From: CAIKMD01 sp963702925
GTDB taxonomy: Bacteria; Pseudomonadota; Alphaproteobacteria; ATCC43930; CGMCC-115725
Assembly: GCA_963702925.1 (NCBI GenBank)
Contig: OY969771.1
Location: 4,464,001-4,528,000, forward strand
Length of the DNA stretch: 64,000 nucleotides
Direction: 5' to 3'
This document shows positions 34,210 to 43,462 of this stretch, one piece after another; position 1 is the stretch's first letter, and the number at the start of each line of letters is the position of its first letter. The notes beneath the pieces were generated by a model, which was not told where the DNA came from, made no database searches, and worked only from the letters and a program-made list of their open reading frames with translations. Position numbers and translations under genes: made by a program.

Positions 34210-35004
34210 TTATACCAGGGCGGCAACCGCCCGGCGCGCCATCACGTTGACGAGATGCGCACGATATTCGGCGCTGGCGTGGATGTCCGAATTGAGGTTG
34301 TCCTGTTTTTGCACGATGCTTTTGATCGCGTCGGGCGTGAAGGACTTCGCGAGCGCGGCTTCCATGTCCTTTTGCCGGAAGACAGAGGGACCGGCACCGG
34401 TCACGGCGACGCGCACGTTGCTTCCCGTTTTGGCGACATAAACGCCGACAACCGCGTAGCGCGAGGCCGGGTTCGGGAATTTCATGTACCAGGATTTCTC
34501 AGGGATCGGAAAGCTGATCGCCGTGATGATTTCGCCGTCCTGAAGAGCGGTTTCGAACATTCCTTTGAAGAAATCATCGCCGGCGATGCTGCGCTTGTTC
34601 GTGATGACCGTCGCATTGAGAGCGAGCACCGCTGACGGATAATCCGCCGCCGGGTCGTTGTTCGCGACCGAGCCGCCCATGGTGCCCCGATTTCTGACCG
34701 CCGGGTCGCCGATATGGGAGGCGAGGTGGGCCAGGCCCGGGATCGCGCTCTTTACGACATCGGAATTCGCGACGTCGAAATGCCGCGTCATCGCGCCGAT
34801 GACGATGTTGTTGCCCTCCTTCTTGATGCCCTTGATCTCGGGGATCTTGCCAAGATCGATCACATCCGAAGGCTTGGCGAGACGTTGCTTCAAGGTTGGG
34901 ATCAAGGTCATGCCGCCGGCCATGATCTTGCCGTCGTCGACGCTCGTCACGAGCTTCGATGCTTCGTCGACGCTCTTGGCCTGATGATAATTGAAGTTAT
35001 ACAT
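34210..35004 (-). CDS. coxM: CoxM-like FAD-binding medium subunit of a molybdenum hydroxylase
   Basis: This medium subunit passes electrons from the molybdenum/iron-sulfur parts to FAD. The 264-residue protein has both FAD motifs: AGGMTLIPTLKQRL (residues 29-42) and RNRGTMGGSVANNDPAADYP (about residues 104-123). The C-terminal CODH domain ends with AEYRAHLVNVMARRA. The length is a little short of the usual 285. It starts 10 bases after coxS, with no coxL in between or after. Confidence 0.93.
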   Translation of the reverse strand: MYNFNYHQAKSVDEASKLVTSVDDGKIMAGGMTLIPTLKQRLAKPSDVIDLGKIPEIKGIKKEGNNIVIGAMTRHFDVANSDVVKSAIPGLAHLASHIGDPAVRNRGTMGGSVANNDPAADYPSAVLALNATVITNKRSIAGDDFFKGMFETALQDGEIITAISFPIPEKSWYMKFPNPASRYAVVGVYVAKTGSNVRVAVTGAGPSVFRQKDMEAALAKSFTPDAIKSIVQKQDNLNSDIHASAEYRAHLVNVMARRAVAALV

Positions 35005-35014
35005 GGGTCCTCCC

Positions 35015-35485
<471 letters not shown>

Positions 35486-35569
35486 TCGTCTCTCTCCCTC
35501 GTTACAGCCCCTTAAACTCCGAGTTTCGTGCGCGGCGGGGCTCGGGTCAAGCGCCGCGCGCGGCGATCC

Positions 35570-36181
35570 TCAACCCCTCGTGAAGAAATATAGCAGCGCC
35601 AGCACGACCACGGCGAGAACGGTCACCCAGATCACGGGCGACATACGGCCGGACGGTGCTTGCGCTGCGGGCTTGGGCGCTGCGCTCGGCGCGGGAGCCG
35701 CCACACCTGGAGCAGGCGCCGCCACAGCGGCGGCAGGCGCCGGGCCGCCCACGGTCTCGGCAAATTTCGCGAAGAAATTCTCCGCCATCTGACGTGCCGT
35801 AGCATCGATCAGCCGCGACCCGATCTGTGCGAGCTTGCCGCCGACATTGGCTTCGACGGCATAGGTGAGCTTGGTCGCGCCGCCATCGTCCACGAGTTTC
35901 ACCGTCGCGCCACCCTTGGCGAAACCGGCCGGGCCACCCGTGCCCTCGCCCGAAATCCGATAACCATTCGGCGGATCGAGATCCGACAGCGTGACCTTGC
36001 CGCCAAACCGCGCGCTCACCGGTCCGACCTTGGCGCGCACCGTGGCCGTCATCTCGGTCGGCGAAAGCTTTTCGATCGTCTCGCAGCCGGGAATACACTG
36101 TTTCAGAATGTCGGGGTCGTTGAGCGCCTCCCAGACCTTCTGGCGTGGTGCCGCAATGCGGTATTCGCCAGTCATATCCAT
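35570..36181 (-). CDS. coxG: CoxG-like SRPBCC protein with C-terminal membrane anchor
   Basis: The 203-residue protein has an SRPBCC lipid/quinone-binding fold (MDMTGEYRIAAPRQKVWEALNDPDILKQCIPGCE to about residue 145). An Ala/Pro-rich linker and one C-terminal membrane helix (VIWVTVLAVVVLALLYFF) follow. CoxG recruits CO dehydrogenase to the membrane and, in mycobacteria, has been reported to carry menaquinone. It is 84 bases upstream of coxS on the same strand and heads the coxGSM group. Confidence 0.92.
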   Translation of the reverse strand: MDMTGEYRIAAPRQKVWEALNDPDILKQCIPGCETIEKLSPTEMTATVRAKVGPVSARFGGKVTLSDLDPPNGYRISGEGTGGPAGFAKGGATVKLVDDGGATKLTYAVEANVGGKLAQIGSRLIDATARQMAENFFAKFAETVGGPAPAAAVAAPAPGVAAPAPSAAPKPAAQAPSGRMSPVIWVTVLAVVVLALLYFFTRG

Positions 36182-36344
36182 GATTTGCGCCTCCGCCCAA
36201 TGACAAAAAAAGTTGTGCGGAAGCTAGCGCCTCGCGCTTGGGCGGGCAAGTCCGCAACGTGCATGGGTGGGATTGGCCGTGCGCGCGGCTCGGGGCATAG
36301 TGCGTGCACGGCGCACCTTCGCACATCTTGGATCGAGCGATGCA

Positions 36345-37670
36345 ATGAATTCTTACGGCTTGGCTTGGTCGATCCCGTTCTTCGGCCTGTTGCTGACGAT
36401 CGGGTTGGCGCCGGTCGTGGCGCCGACCCTGTGGCATCGCCATTTCGTGACGCTCGTCGCGGCATGGGCGCTCGCCTTCCTCGTGGCCGATATCGTCCAT
36501 GAAGGCGTTGCCGGCATGCTCCATGCCGCCGCGGCGATTCTGATCGATGACTACATCCCATTCGTGATCTTGCTGGGCACGTTGTTTGCGATCGCCGGCG
36601 GCTTCCACGTCACCGGCGTGCCGCGTGCGTCGCCCGCCGTCAACACTGCGCTGTTGTTGCTCGGCACGATCCTCGCGAGCGCCGTCGGCACGACCGGCGC
36701 CAGCATGGTCATGCTGCGGCCTCTGATCCGCGCCAACCGGCATCGTCGACAAACAACCCATGTCTTCGTATTTTTTATTTTTCTCGTCGCCAATATCGGC
36801 GGCGCCTTGACCCCTTTGGGCAATCCGCCGATTTTTCTCGGCTTTCTCTTGGGCGTACCGTTCGCGTGGCCGGCCATTCATCTCGCTTTGCCGACCTTGT
36901 TGCTCGTTTTCATCCTGCTGACCGTCTTTTTCGCGCTCGACACGTTTATCAGCCGCCGCGGCGGGCACCACGATGCCAGCGTGTTGCTCGAGATCGAGAA
37001 GCTCGGCATCGACGGCAAGATCAACCTCGTGCTGCTCGCGGCGGCGATCGGCGCTATTCTGTTGCGCGCTTTCTGGCATCCGCAGGGTGGGCTCACTGTG
37101 CTGGGCGTCGAATGGAACGCGATCGACATGGCGACCAACGCCTTGCTCATTGCGATCGGCGTCATGTCGCTCTTGCTGACGCGGGCCTCGGTGCGTCGCG
37201 CGAATGAGTTTTCCTGGCATCCCATGGTCGAGGTCGCGGTCATCTTCGCGGCGATCTTCATCACCCTCGTGCCCGTGGCAGCAATGGTTGCCGCCGGCCC
37301 TGACGGAGCCGCGGCGCCGCTCTTCGCCCGGCTTTTCGCGAACGGTCCGAACGATCACGCTTTCTACTGGCTTACGGGCGGCTTATCCGCGCTCCTCGAC
37401 AATGCGCCGACCTATGTGGTGTTTTTCGGCTTGGCCGGGAACAACCCAACTGTGCTCACAACGTCCCTGTCGGGCACGCTCACCGCGATTTCGCTCGGCG
37501 CCGTCTTCTTCGGCGGCATGACCTATATCGGCAACGCGCCCAATCTGATGATCAAGGCGATCGTCGAGCGGTATGACATGCGCATGCCGAGCTTTTTTGT
37601 CTATCTCGGCTGGTCTTCGCTCTGCTTGTTACCTTGGCTGTTCGTGGTCGACCGGCTGTTCCTAGGCTGA
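36345..37670 (+). CDS. sodium:proton antiporter/citrate-transporter-like membrane protein (CitMHS_2 type)
   Basis: This 441-residue protein has about 11 to 12 membrane helices of the ion-transporter superfamily that includes NhaD. Typical features are FVILLGTLFAIAGGFHVTG, GTTGASMVMLRPLIRAN, NIGGALTPLGNPPIFLGFLLGVPF and LSALLDNAPTYVVFF, with FFGGMTYIGNAPNLMIKAIVE near the end. The two halves each have the re-entrant N-x-P type motif. ATG 36345 (MNSYGLAWSIPFFG) is the best start. The substrate ion is probably Na+/H+, from family membership only. Confidence 0.87.
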   Translation: MNSYGLAWSIPFFGLLLTIGLAPVVAPTLWHRHFVTLVAAWALAFLVADIVHEGVAGMLHAAAAILIDDYIPFVILLGTLFAIAGGFHVTGVPRASPAVNTALLLLGTILASAVGTTGASMVMLRPLIRANRHRRQTTHVFVFFIFLVANIGGALTPLGNPPIFLGFLLGVPFAWPAIHLALPTLLLVFILLTVFFALDTFISRRGGHHDASVLLEIEKLGIDGKINLVLLAAAIGAILLRAFWHPQGGLTVLGVEWNAIDMATNALLIAIGVMSLLLTRASVRRANEFSWHPMVEVAVIFAAIFITLVPVAAMVAAGPDGAAAPLFARLFANGPNDHAFYWLTGGLSALLDNAPTYVVFFGLAGNNPTVLTTSLSGTLTAISLGAVFFGGMTYIGNAPNLMIKAIVERYDMRMPSFFVYLGWSSLCLLPWLFVVDRLFLG

Positions 37671-37760
37671 TGAGCGAGCGTTCTCGGGCGACGATTGGAC
37701 TGTGCCGGCTTGACCGGGATGCGCGCCTCGCGCCATAGAAGGGCTGGCGTTTTGTGGTTC

Positions 37761-37837
37761 CGGGGCGTAGCTCAGCCTGGTAGAGCGCCAGCTTTGGGAG
37801 CTGGATGCCGGAGGTTCGAATCCTCTCGCCCCGACCA
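37761..37837 (+). tRNA. tRNA-Pro (TGG)
   Basis: 77 bases fold as a complete cloverleaf: acceptor stem CGGGGCG / CGCCCCG, D arm GCTCAGCCTGGTAGAGC, anticodon stem CCAGC / GCTGG around TTTGGGA (anticodon TGG), and T arm GAGG-TTCGAAT-CCTC. The 3' CCA is encoded. Confidence 0.96.
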
Positions 37838-37867
37838 ATTGGAAGACCGTCAAAAAGAGGAATATCC

Positions 37868-38164
37868 ATGGCGCGCGCACGCATCTTACGACCCGCCAAG
37901 ACGGCGATGCAGTCGGGCAGGGGCCTAACCCTGAAATGGGTGCTCGAGTATGAGCCGACCACGGCACGAATTCCCGACCCGCTGATGGGCTGGTCGAGCG
38001 CACGCGACACGCTCAACCAAGTGCGGCTGCGCTTTGCAACGCTCGAAGAGGCGCAGCAATTCGCTGCCAAGCACGGCATTGACTATACCATCGAAGAGCC
38101 GCACGAACGGGCTTTCAAGCCCAAGAGCTACGCCGACAATTTCCGCTACGACCGGCCGCAATAG
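37868..38164 (+). CDS. NADH dehydrogenase complex I accessory subunit (NDUFS4/18-kDa type)
   Basis: This 98-residue member of the ETC complex I subunit family is found in Alphaproteobacteria and mitochondria. Key parts are RILRPAKTAMQSGRGLTLKWVLEYEP, DPLMGWSSARDT, FATLEEAQQFAAKHGIDYTI and the C-terminal KPKSYADNFRYDRP. It stabilises the electron-input module of complex I. It starts at ATG 37868 after AGAGGAATATCC, directly downstream of tRNA-Pro; a tRNA-Arg follows. Confidence 0.94.
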   Translation: MARARILRPAKTAMQSGRGLTLKWVLEYEPTTARIPDPLMGWSSARDTLNQVRLRFATLEEAQQFAAKHGIDYTIEEPHERAFKPKSYADNFRYDRPQ

Positions 38165-38217
38165 GCGTTTGGGGAGGTTCCCTTCGCCGTGCATTTCTGG
38201 TCAAATCGCGGGACGTC

Positions 38218-38293
38218 GGGCCCTTAGCTCAGCGGATAGAGCAGCCGCCTTCTAAGCGGCAGGTCGCTGGTTCGATTCCAGCAGGGCCCGCCA
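38218..38293 (+). tRNA. tRNA-Arg (TCT)
   Basis: 76 bases with acceptor stem GGGCCCT / AGGGCCC, D arm GCTCAGCGGATAGAGC, anticodon stem GCCGC / GCGGC around CTTCTAA (anticodon TCT), T arm CTGG-TTCGATT-CCAG, discriminator G and encoded CCA. Confidence 0.96.
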
Positions 38294-38409
38294 TTGCCGT
38301 CATTTGCGCCCGGATGAAAGGCGCGCGATGATATGGGCCAAGCGTTTCCCGGTCGCGCCGCGCGATTTTGCTCTTGGCAAAGCGCTTGCGCAGCGAGAAA
38401 GTTTCAACT

Positions 38410-38739
38410 ATGTCCGTGCCGTTGCAGATCACCTTTCGTAAGATGCTGCCGTCGCCTTTCGTGCGGGGTCGCATCCGGGAACGCGCCGACAAGCTCGGCC
38501 AGCTGCACGAGCGCATTACCGGCTGCCGCGTGGTCGTGGAAGCGCCGCATCGCCACCATCAGAAGGGGAAGCTTTTTGCCATCGCCGTCGAGGTGAAGGT
38601 GCCGGGCGCGACGCTCGCCTCCCACCGCAATCCCGGCGAAAATCACGCGCACGAAGACGTCTATGTCGCCTTACGCGATGCATTCGACGCGGTCGAGCGT
38701 CAAATTCGCGACCACATACGACGCAAGGGCGCGCCCTGA
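38410..38739 (+). CDS. HPF/RaiA-family ribosome-associated protein
   Basis: The 109-residue protein resembles the sigma-54 modulation/S30EA fold: VPLQITFRKMLPSPFVRGRIRERADKLGQLHERITGCRVVVEAPHRHHQKGKLFAIAVEVKVPG, then HEDVYVALRDAFDAVERQI. It lacks the long C-terminal dimerisation domain. Small proteins like this bind the ribosome in slow growth. ATG 38410 is chosen; the frame upstream has no good ribosome site either. Confidence 0.85.
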   Translation: MSVPLQITFRKMLPSPFVRGRIRERADKLGQLHERITGCRVVVEAPHRHHQKGKLFAIAVEVKVPGATLASHRNPGENHAHEDVYVALRDAFDAVERQIRDHIRRKGAP

Positions 38740-38803
38740 CCGCGCGGCGCCTCGCGCAAACTCGCGCTGCGCGCTGGCACCCGCGCGTGGCAAGGATATC
38801 GGA

Positions 38804-39343
38804 ATGGCTCTGATTCAGCTTCACCGCATCGAGGCAGCCCGCCGTCAAATCGATGCGGCGATTCGGATGACTTTCGCAGGCCAAGACCCGGTCGCGATTC
38901 ACGCCGTCATCTCGGCTGCGCATCGCGCGATCCAGGACTATTACCGCAGCCGTGGCGATGTCGAAGCCTATCTGCGTCTCGGCGATTGGATCATGCCCGG
39001 GCACCAGGCCCGGCTTTGGCGTCATTTTTACGCGTCGGAAGAATTCCTGAAGCAGGCGGAATGGGATCCAGAAGCCGTCTTCGACCTCGAAGACGATACC
39101 AACGATTTCATGATCGTTTTCGCCGCGCGCTGGTATCATCGTCTCGGCCTGACCGTGACGCGCGAGATGCGCATCTTCGCCACCTGGTATGTCGCCTGCA
39201 ATCCGGGAATCCTGCGCACCGATTCAATGCCCGAAGCCGCGCTGACCGCGCAGCTCGACGCGATGAGCAAGGCGCTTCAGGACCTCGCGCGCGCCGACCG
39301 TCTACGCGCGGGGCAAATGGCGTTGGAGACGGTCAAGACGTGA
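38804..39343 (+). CDS. hypothetical 179-residue protein
   Basis: Not recognised. It is soluble and helical, starting at ATG 38804 (MALIQLHRIEAARRQIDAAIRMTFAGQDPVAIHAVISAAHRAIQDYY) behind AAGGATATCGG. A WHFYASEEFLKQAEWDPE-like central segment and DDTNDFMIVFAARWYHRLG look conserved in style, since similar segments occur in other uncharacterised alphaproteobacterial proteins (memory, not verified). Nothing in its context points to a role. Confidence 0.75.
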   Translation: MALIQLHRIEAARRQIDAAIRMTFAGQDPVAIHAVISAAHRAIQDYYRSRGDVEAYLRLGDWIMPGHQARLWRHFYASEEFLKQAEWDPEAVFDLEDDTNDFMIVFAARWYHRLGLTVTREMRIFATWYVACNPGILRTDSMPEAALTAQLDAMSKALQDLARADRLRAGQMALETVKT

Positions 39344-39488
39344 AGGGCACGCGCCGGCGCGGATAGCGCTCGCGTCGCATCCTCGTTCATGCAAATCTAG
39401 CCGCCGTTTTGGTCGGGCTTAACGACCAACGCATGCCCCTGGCGCCGCGAGGCGCTGGCGGAGCTTCGGCATGGGAGGAGGAGAAAGA

Positions 39489-40472
39489 ATGCAAAACCCC
39501 GTCACTCCGGCAGGAAGTCGTCTGGCTGGCCTGATGATCGCAGCCGTGCTCGTCATCACGGGCGGCACGGGCCAGGGCGCAAGGGCCGCAGACCAGCTGC
39601 GTGTCGCCAAGGGAGCGAGTCGTGCTTTCAGCTTCATGATGCTCGATGTCGGGATGGAAGCCGGGATTTTCAAACAGCACGGCCTCGACATTCAGGCGAG
39701 CAGCATCGACGGTGCCGCAAGGCTGCATCAAGCCATGGTCGCAAACAGCATCGATATTGCGTTAGGTGCCGGTACCGACATCGCCTTTATTGCCAAGGGA
39801 TCGCCCGAGAAAGGCGTCGGCGTGATGGCGACCGACCCACTCAACATGGCGTTGATCGTGAGTTCCGACGGGCCGGTGAAAACCACCGCCGACCTCAAGG
39901 CCAAAACCATCGGCGTGACGACGGTTGGCTCCCTCACCGATTGGTTCGCCCGCCAGATCAACTACCGCGAAGGCTGGAAAGGCGCGGACGAAGCCAAGAT
40001 CGCGGCGCTCGGCAGCGCCGACGGAACGCGCGCCGCGTTGATTTCCGGCAATATCGATGCGCTGGTCGGCAGCGTCGAAGGCGGTTACTCGCTGGAAGCC
40101 GAAAAACGCGGCAAAGTCCTGTTCGCTTTTGGCGAGTTCGTCAAACCTTTCATTACCCACGCGATCTATGCGACCGACAGCTTGATCGCTAAGAATCCGG
40201 ATACGGTTCGCCGCTTTCTTGCCGCCTGGTACGAAACCGTCGCCTATGCGCAGAGCCACAAAGCCGACGCGGTTCGCATCACGCGTCCTTTGACCAATTT
40301 GCCGCAAGACGAAGCCGAGAAGGTCTATGACGTCGAAATGCCGATGTTCCCAACCAACGGGCATTACAATCCCAAAGCGCTGGCAATCGTCGTGCAGTCG
40401 CTGGTCGATACCGGCCAAATGGATGCGAATACCGACGTGAAGAGTCTCGTTACCGAAGCATTCTTGAAGTGA
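39489..40472 (+). CDS. ABC transporter substrate-binding protein, NitT/TauT-like, orphan
   Basis: This 327-residue periplasmic binding protein starts at ATG 39489 behind GGAGGAGAAAG. A signal peptide (SRLAGLMIAAVLVITGG, cleavage near ARA-AD) leads into the type-2 binding fold: GASRAFSFMMLDVGMEAGIFKQHGLDIQ, DLKAKTIGVTTVGSLTDWF and ALISGNIDALVGSVEGG. Ligands of this group include sulfonates, nitrate, bicarbonate and thiamine precursors. No permease or ATPase gene is adjacent, so its partners are elsewhere or it works alone. The leader at 39409-39429 has a 7-bp hairpin, TTGGTCG / CGACCAA. Confidence 0.88.
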   Translation: MQNPVTPAGSRLAGLMIAAVLVITGGTGQGARAADQLRVAKGASRAFSFMMLDVGMEAGIFKQHGLDIQASSIDGAARLHQAMVANSIDIALGAGTDIAFIAKGSPEKGVGVMATDPLNMALIVSSDGPVKTTADLKAKTIGVTTVGSLTDWFARQINYREGWKGADEAKIAALGSADGTRAALISGNIDALVGSVEGGYSLEAEKRGKVLFAFGEFVKPFITHAIYATDSLIAKNPDTVRRFLAAWYETVAYAQSHKADAVRITRPLTNLPQDEAEKVYDVEMPMFPTNGHYNPKALAIVVQSLVDTGQMDANTDVKSLVTEAFLK

Positions 40473-40565
40473 CGCAGCCGCGGAGACGTCTATCCAAGCC
40501 GGCAAGACGACGGTAGGGTGCGACCGGCGAGGCCTGCCAATCGACCAACGCACCACGGAGAAATG

Positions 40566-41615
40566 ATGCTGCGCGAGGTGTTTTCCGATCAGCCGCGGAA
40601 TTTGCGCCGAAGCGTGATCGGCCTTTACTGCATTCTCGCCGTCGTCAATCTGCTCGCCTGGGGCTGGGCGGTGATCGCGTTCCGTGATTATCCCGTGCTG
40701 CTGGGCACGGCGTTCCTTGCCTATGGCTTCGGCCTCCGGCATGCGGTCGATGCCGATCATATCGCCGCGATCGATAATACAACGCGGCGATTGATGCAGG
40801 ACGGCAAGCGTCCGGCCGCGCTCGGCTTTTTCTTCGCGCTCGGCCATTCGACCGTGGTGGTGATCGCCGCGCTGGGCGTCGCTCTGACCGCCGGATGGAT
40901 CAGAACCCGGTTTTCCGGCTTGCAAGAGGTCGGCGGTCTGATCGGCACGAGTATTTCGGTCTTCTTCCTGTGGGCGGTCGCGGTGGTCAATCTATTCATC
41001 CTCGCCGCCGTCTGGCGCAGCTTTCGTCATGTCTGCCGCGGCGGCGTCTTGACCGGCGACCAGCTCGACACACTGCTTGCCCCGCGCGGCCTGCTGGGGC
41101 GGATCTTCCGGCCGCTGTTCCGCGTCGTCAGCAAGGGCCGGCATCTTTATGCGATCGGCTTTCTCTTCGGCCTGGGCTTCGACACGGCGACCGAAATCGG
41201 ATTGTTGGGGATCGCCGCCGCGGAGGCCGCGCACGGCCTTTCGCTCTGGGCGACTTTGGTGTTCCCTCTGCTGTTCACCGCCGGCATGACCTTGATCGAC
41301 ACGACCGATAGCGTGCTGATGGTGGGCGCCTATGGCTGGGCCTTCGCCAATCCGATCCGCAAGCTCTATTACAACCTCACCATCACTTTCATGTCAGTGC
41401 TGGTCGCACTCCTAGTAGGGGGCGTCGAGGCGCTCGGACTGATCGCCGACAAGCTCGGCCTCACTGGTCCGTTCTGGGCATTCATCGCCGGTCTCAACCG
41501 GAATTTCGGCAGCCTTGGCTATGTGATCATTGCCATCTTCATCGTGAGCTGGCTCGCCTCGGTGATGCTCTATCGCTGGAACGGACTTGAAGAAGTTGAA
41601 AGCAGCAAGGGCTAG
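40566..41615 (+). CDS. NiCoT-family nickel/cobalt transporter (HoxN/NixA/NhlF-like)
   Basis: This 349-residue permease has eight membrane helices. The signature RHAVDADHIAAIDNTTRRLMQ in helix 2 is intact, as is the second signature FFALGHSTVVV. LGFDTATEIGLL and GMTLIDTTDSVLM also match. It imports Ni2+ or Co2+ with high affinity. ATG 40563 and ATG 40566 are both possible; the spacing from GGAG favours 40566. It could feed cobalt to the nitrile hydratase encoded 39 kb away (inference). It is the first gene of a metal-related run continuing to 45947. Confidence 0.93.
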   Translation: MLREVFSDQPRNLRRSVIGLYCILAVVNLLAWGWAVIAFRDYPVLLGTAFLAYGFGLRHAVDADHIAAIDNTTRRLMQDGKRPAALGFFFALGHSTVVVIAALGVALTAGWIRTRFSGLQEVGGLIGTSISVFFLWAVAVVNLFILAAVWRSFRHVCRGGVLTGDQLDTLLAPRGLLGRIFRPLFRVVSKGRHLYAIGFLFGLGFDTATEIGLLGIAAAEAAHGLSLWATLVFPLLFTAGMTLIDTTDSVLMVGAYGWAFANPIRKLYYNLTITFMSVLVALLVGGVEALGLIADKLGLTGPFWAFIAGLNRNFGSLGYVIIAIFIVSWLASVMLYRWNGLEEVESSKG

Positions 41616-41668
41616 GAGCTTGCCAGCTTCCGTTCGAGGCCTTATCGTTTTGTGCGAGAGGCGATGAC

Positions 41669-42076
41669 GTGACGAAAGTTTCCCAACACAAGTGGAAAAG
41701 GTTGAGGCGGCCAGGCGCCGCGCTCGCCTTCCTCGCGTTGGGCATCCAAGCTCTCTTGCCGTTTCTCGTCGCTTTCGAAATCGCGCTTGCCGGCCGGCCG
41801 GCTTACGCCGACACGATATACATTTGTTCCGCCACGCATCCAACGACCCCGTCGGCGCCGCACGAACCGGGCGGTACCCCTCATCACGGTCTGAGCGACG
41901 GCTGCCCGATCTGCCTTGCCCTTGCTGCGGGCCAAGCCTTTACCGCCGCTGCGCCCATCGCTTTCCCGCTGCCCGAAGCGTCGGCCGGCGCGATCTACCG
42001 AGACCTTGCCGCCGCGCGGCCACATGTGATCGCGGCCGCAGCCTATAATCCGCGCGCTCCTCCTGCCATCGGCTGA
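41669..42076 (+). CDS. DUF2946-like protein with CxxC motif
   Basis: The 135-residue protein has a signal-anchor (RRPGAALAFLALGIQALLPFLVAF), a short periplasmic part with HPTTPSAPHEPGGTPHHGLSDGCPICLALAAGQAF, and a C-terminal region. The G-C-P-I-C motif preceded by histidines is the DUF2946 pattern. That family is commonly encoded with copper transport proteins, so metal binding is likely. It starts with GTG 41669; ATG 41664 overlaps it but stops after two codons. Confidence 0.7.
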   Translation: MTKVSQHKWKRLRRPGAALAFLALGIQALLPFLVAFEIALAGRPAYADTIYICSATHPTTPSAPHEPGGTPHHGLSDGCPICLALAAGQAFTAAAPIAFPLPEASAGAIYRDLAAARPHVIAAAAYNPRAPPAIG

Positions 42077-42139
42077 ATTCGCGTCTTGAACCTTCGGCTG
42101 AGCCGCGCTCTCGGCTTGGCCGTCCCGCGTCTTCTGCGC

Positions 42140-43072
42140 ATGGAGCTCATTTTAAATCGTCACGCAATCGCTGCGGCGTTCGCCGCCGGCTCAACTCTTT
42201 TGTCTTTCGCCCGCTTTGCCGACGCACATGGCTTTGCCGGCGACCGTTTCTTTCCTGCGACGATCGCGACCGACGATCCGTTTGTCGCCGATGAAATGTC
42301 CTTGCCGACGATCACCCTCAACCCGCGCGCGAGCGATGGCTCGAAAGAAACCGATTTCGAATTTGACCTCGCCAAACGGCTCACCCGTACCCTTGGTCTA
42401 ACAATCAGCGATCAATGGAAATATATCCGTGTCCCGGGCGCACCGGCGATGAAGGGCTGGGACGCGCTGTCGACCGGCGCGCAATACCAGCTTTTCGTCA
42501 ACGCACCGCACGAGCTGATCGGACTGGCCAATCTCGGCGTGACATGGGGACATACCGGCCGGGTCAACGGGGCGGGTGCTCCTGATTTCACGACCGTATC
42601 GCCGGGCTTCGATTTCGGCAAAGGCTTTGGCGATTTGCCGGCATCGCTGCCGTGGCTGCGGCCTTTCGCGATTACCGGGAATCTGAGCGTCGATTTCCCG
42701 ACGAAGGTAACCAGCGCCGGGACTTCGAACGCCAACCCCAATGTGTTCAATTACGGCATTGCCCTCGAATACAGCCTGGAATTTCTTCAACATCATGTCA
42801 GAGACGTCGGGCTCGGCGCGCCTTTCGATCGCATGATCCCATTAGTCGAGCTGTCGATGAGCACGCCCTTCAACCGCGGCCAGGGAAGCCAAACCACCGG
42901 CACGGTCCAGCCGGGATTGATCTGGTCTGGCCAGTATTTCCAGCTCGCCGCCGAAGCGATTATTCCGGTGAACAGCCTTTCGGGACATGGGGTTGGCGGG
43001 CTCGTGCAATTCCATCTCTATCTCGACGATCTCTTTCCCAAGAGCATCGGCAGACCGATATTCGGAGATTGA
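42140..43072 (+). CDS. exported, possibly outer-membrane, protein of a copper-type operon
   Basis: Not a named family to me. From ATG 42140 the product has 310 residues with a signal peptide (RHAIAAAFAAGSTLLSFARF, cleavage near ADA-HG). The mature start reads HGFAGDRFFPATIATDDPFVADEMSLPT. Alternating strands rich in Gly, Asn and aromatic residues follow (YQLFVNAPHELIGLANLGVTWGHTGRV, YGIALEYSLEFLQHH, GGLVQFHLYLDDLF), as in outer-membrane beta-barrels. TTG 42086 is an alternative start without a ribosome site. Only 2 bases separate it from copC. Confidence 0.8.
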   Translation: MELILNRHAIAAAFAAGSTLLSFARFADAHGFAGDRFFPATIATDDPFVADEMSLPTITLNPRASDGSKETDFEFDLAKRLTRTLGLTISDQWKYIRVPGAPAMKGWDALSTGAQYQLFVNAPHELIGLANLGVTWGHTGRVNGAGAPDFTTVSPGFDFGKGFGDLPASLPWLRPFAITGNLSVDFPTKVTSAGTSNANPNVFNYGIALEYSLEFLQHHVRDVGLGAPFDRMIPLVELSMSTPFNRGQGSQTTGTVQPGLIWSGQYFQLAAEAIIPVNSLSGHGVGGLVQFHLYLDDLFPKSIGRPIFGD

Positions 43073-43074
43073 TC

Positions 43075-43446
43075 ATGAGCAAATGTCGTCTTCTCGCGGC
43101 CGGGCTCGCGCTATTTTTGGCGACGGCCGGACCTCGGGCGGCCCTCGCGCACGCCTTTCCCGATCACGCTACGCCCGCCGTCGGTGGCACGGTCGCCCAA
43201 TCGCCCACGGCGGTGAAGATCTGGTTTACGCAGAAGCTCGAGCCTTCTTTCAGCGGCATGGAAGTGCTCGACGCAAAGGGAACGCGCGTTGACAACGGCG
43301 ATGCCAAAGTGGATGCGCAGGATAGCAGCTTGTTGCAGGTCTCACTGAAGCCGCTTCCACCCGGCACCTACAAGGTCGTCTGGCGTGTCGTCTCGGTCGA
43401 TACCCATGCGACCAACGGCGATTTCACTTTCACCGTGACCCAATGA
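43075..43446 (+). CDS. copC: CopC-domain periplasmic copper-binding protein
   Basis: The 123-residue protein has a signal peptide ending ALA-HA, so the mature protein starts with His, the classical Cu(II) ligand of CopC. The domain shows HAFPDHATPAVGGTVAQSPTAVKIWFTQKLEPSFSGMEVLD and YKVVWRVVSVDTHATNGDFTFTV, including the second His ligand (DTHATNG). It hands copper to the adjacent CopD fusion. Confidence 0.93.
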   Translation: MSKCRLLAAGLALFLATAGPRAALAHAFPDHATPAVGGTVAQSPTAVKIWFTQKLEPSFSGMEVLDAKGTRVDNGDAKVDAQDSSLLQVSLKPLPPGTYKVVWRVVSVDTHATNGDFTFTVTQ

Positions 43447-43462
43447 GGCAGAAGGCTAGGCG

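Noticed and set aside
35547..37358. A 603-codon open frame on the minus strand
   Set aside because: It overlaps coxG in another frame and the antiporter gene on the other strand, both of which have clear family signatures.
40473..40565. A cobalamin riboswitch before the NiCoT gene
   Set aside because: The gap is only about 90 bases and has no B12-box sequence, too short for the known aptamer.
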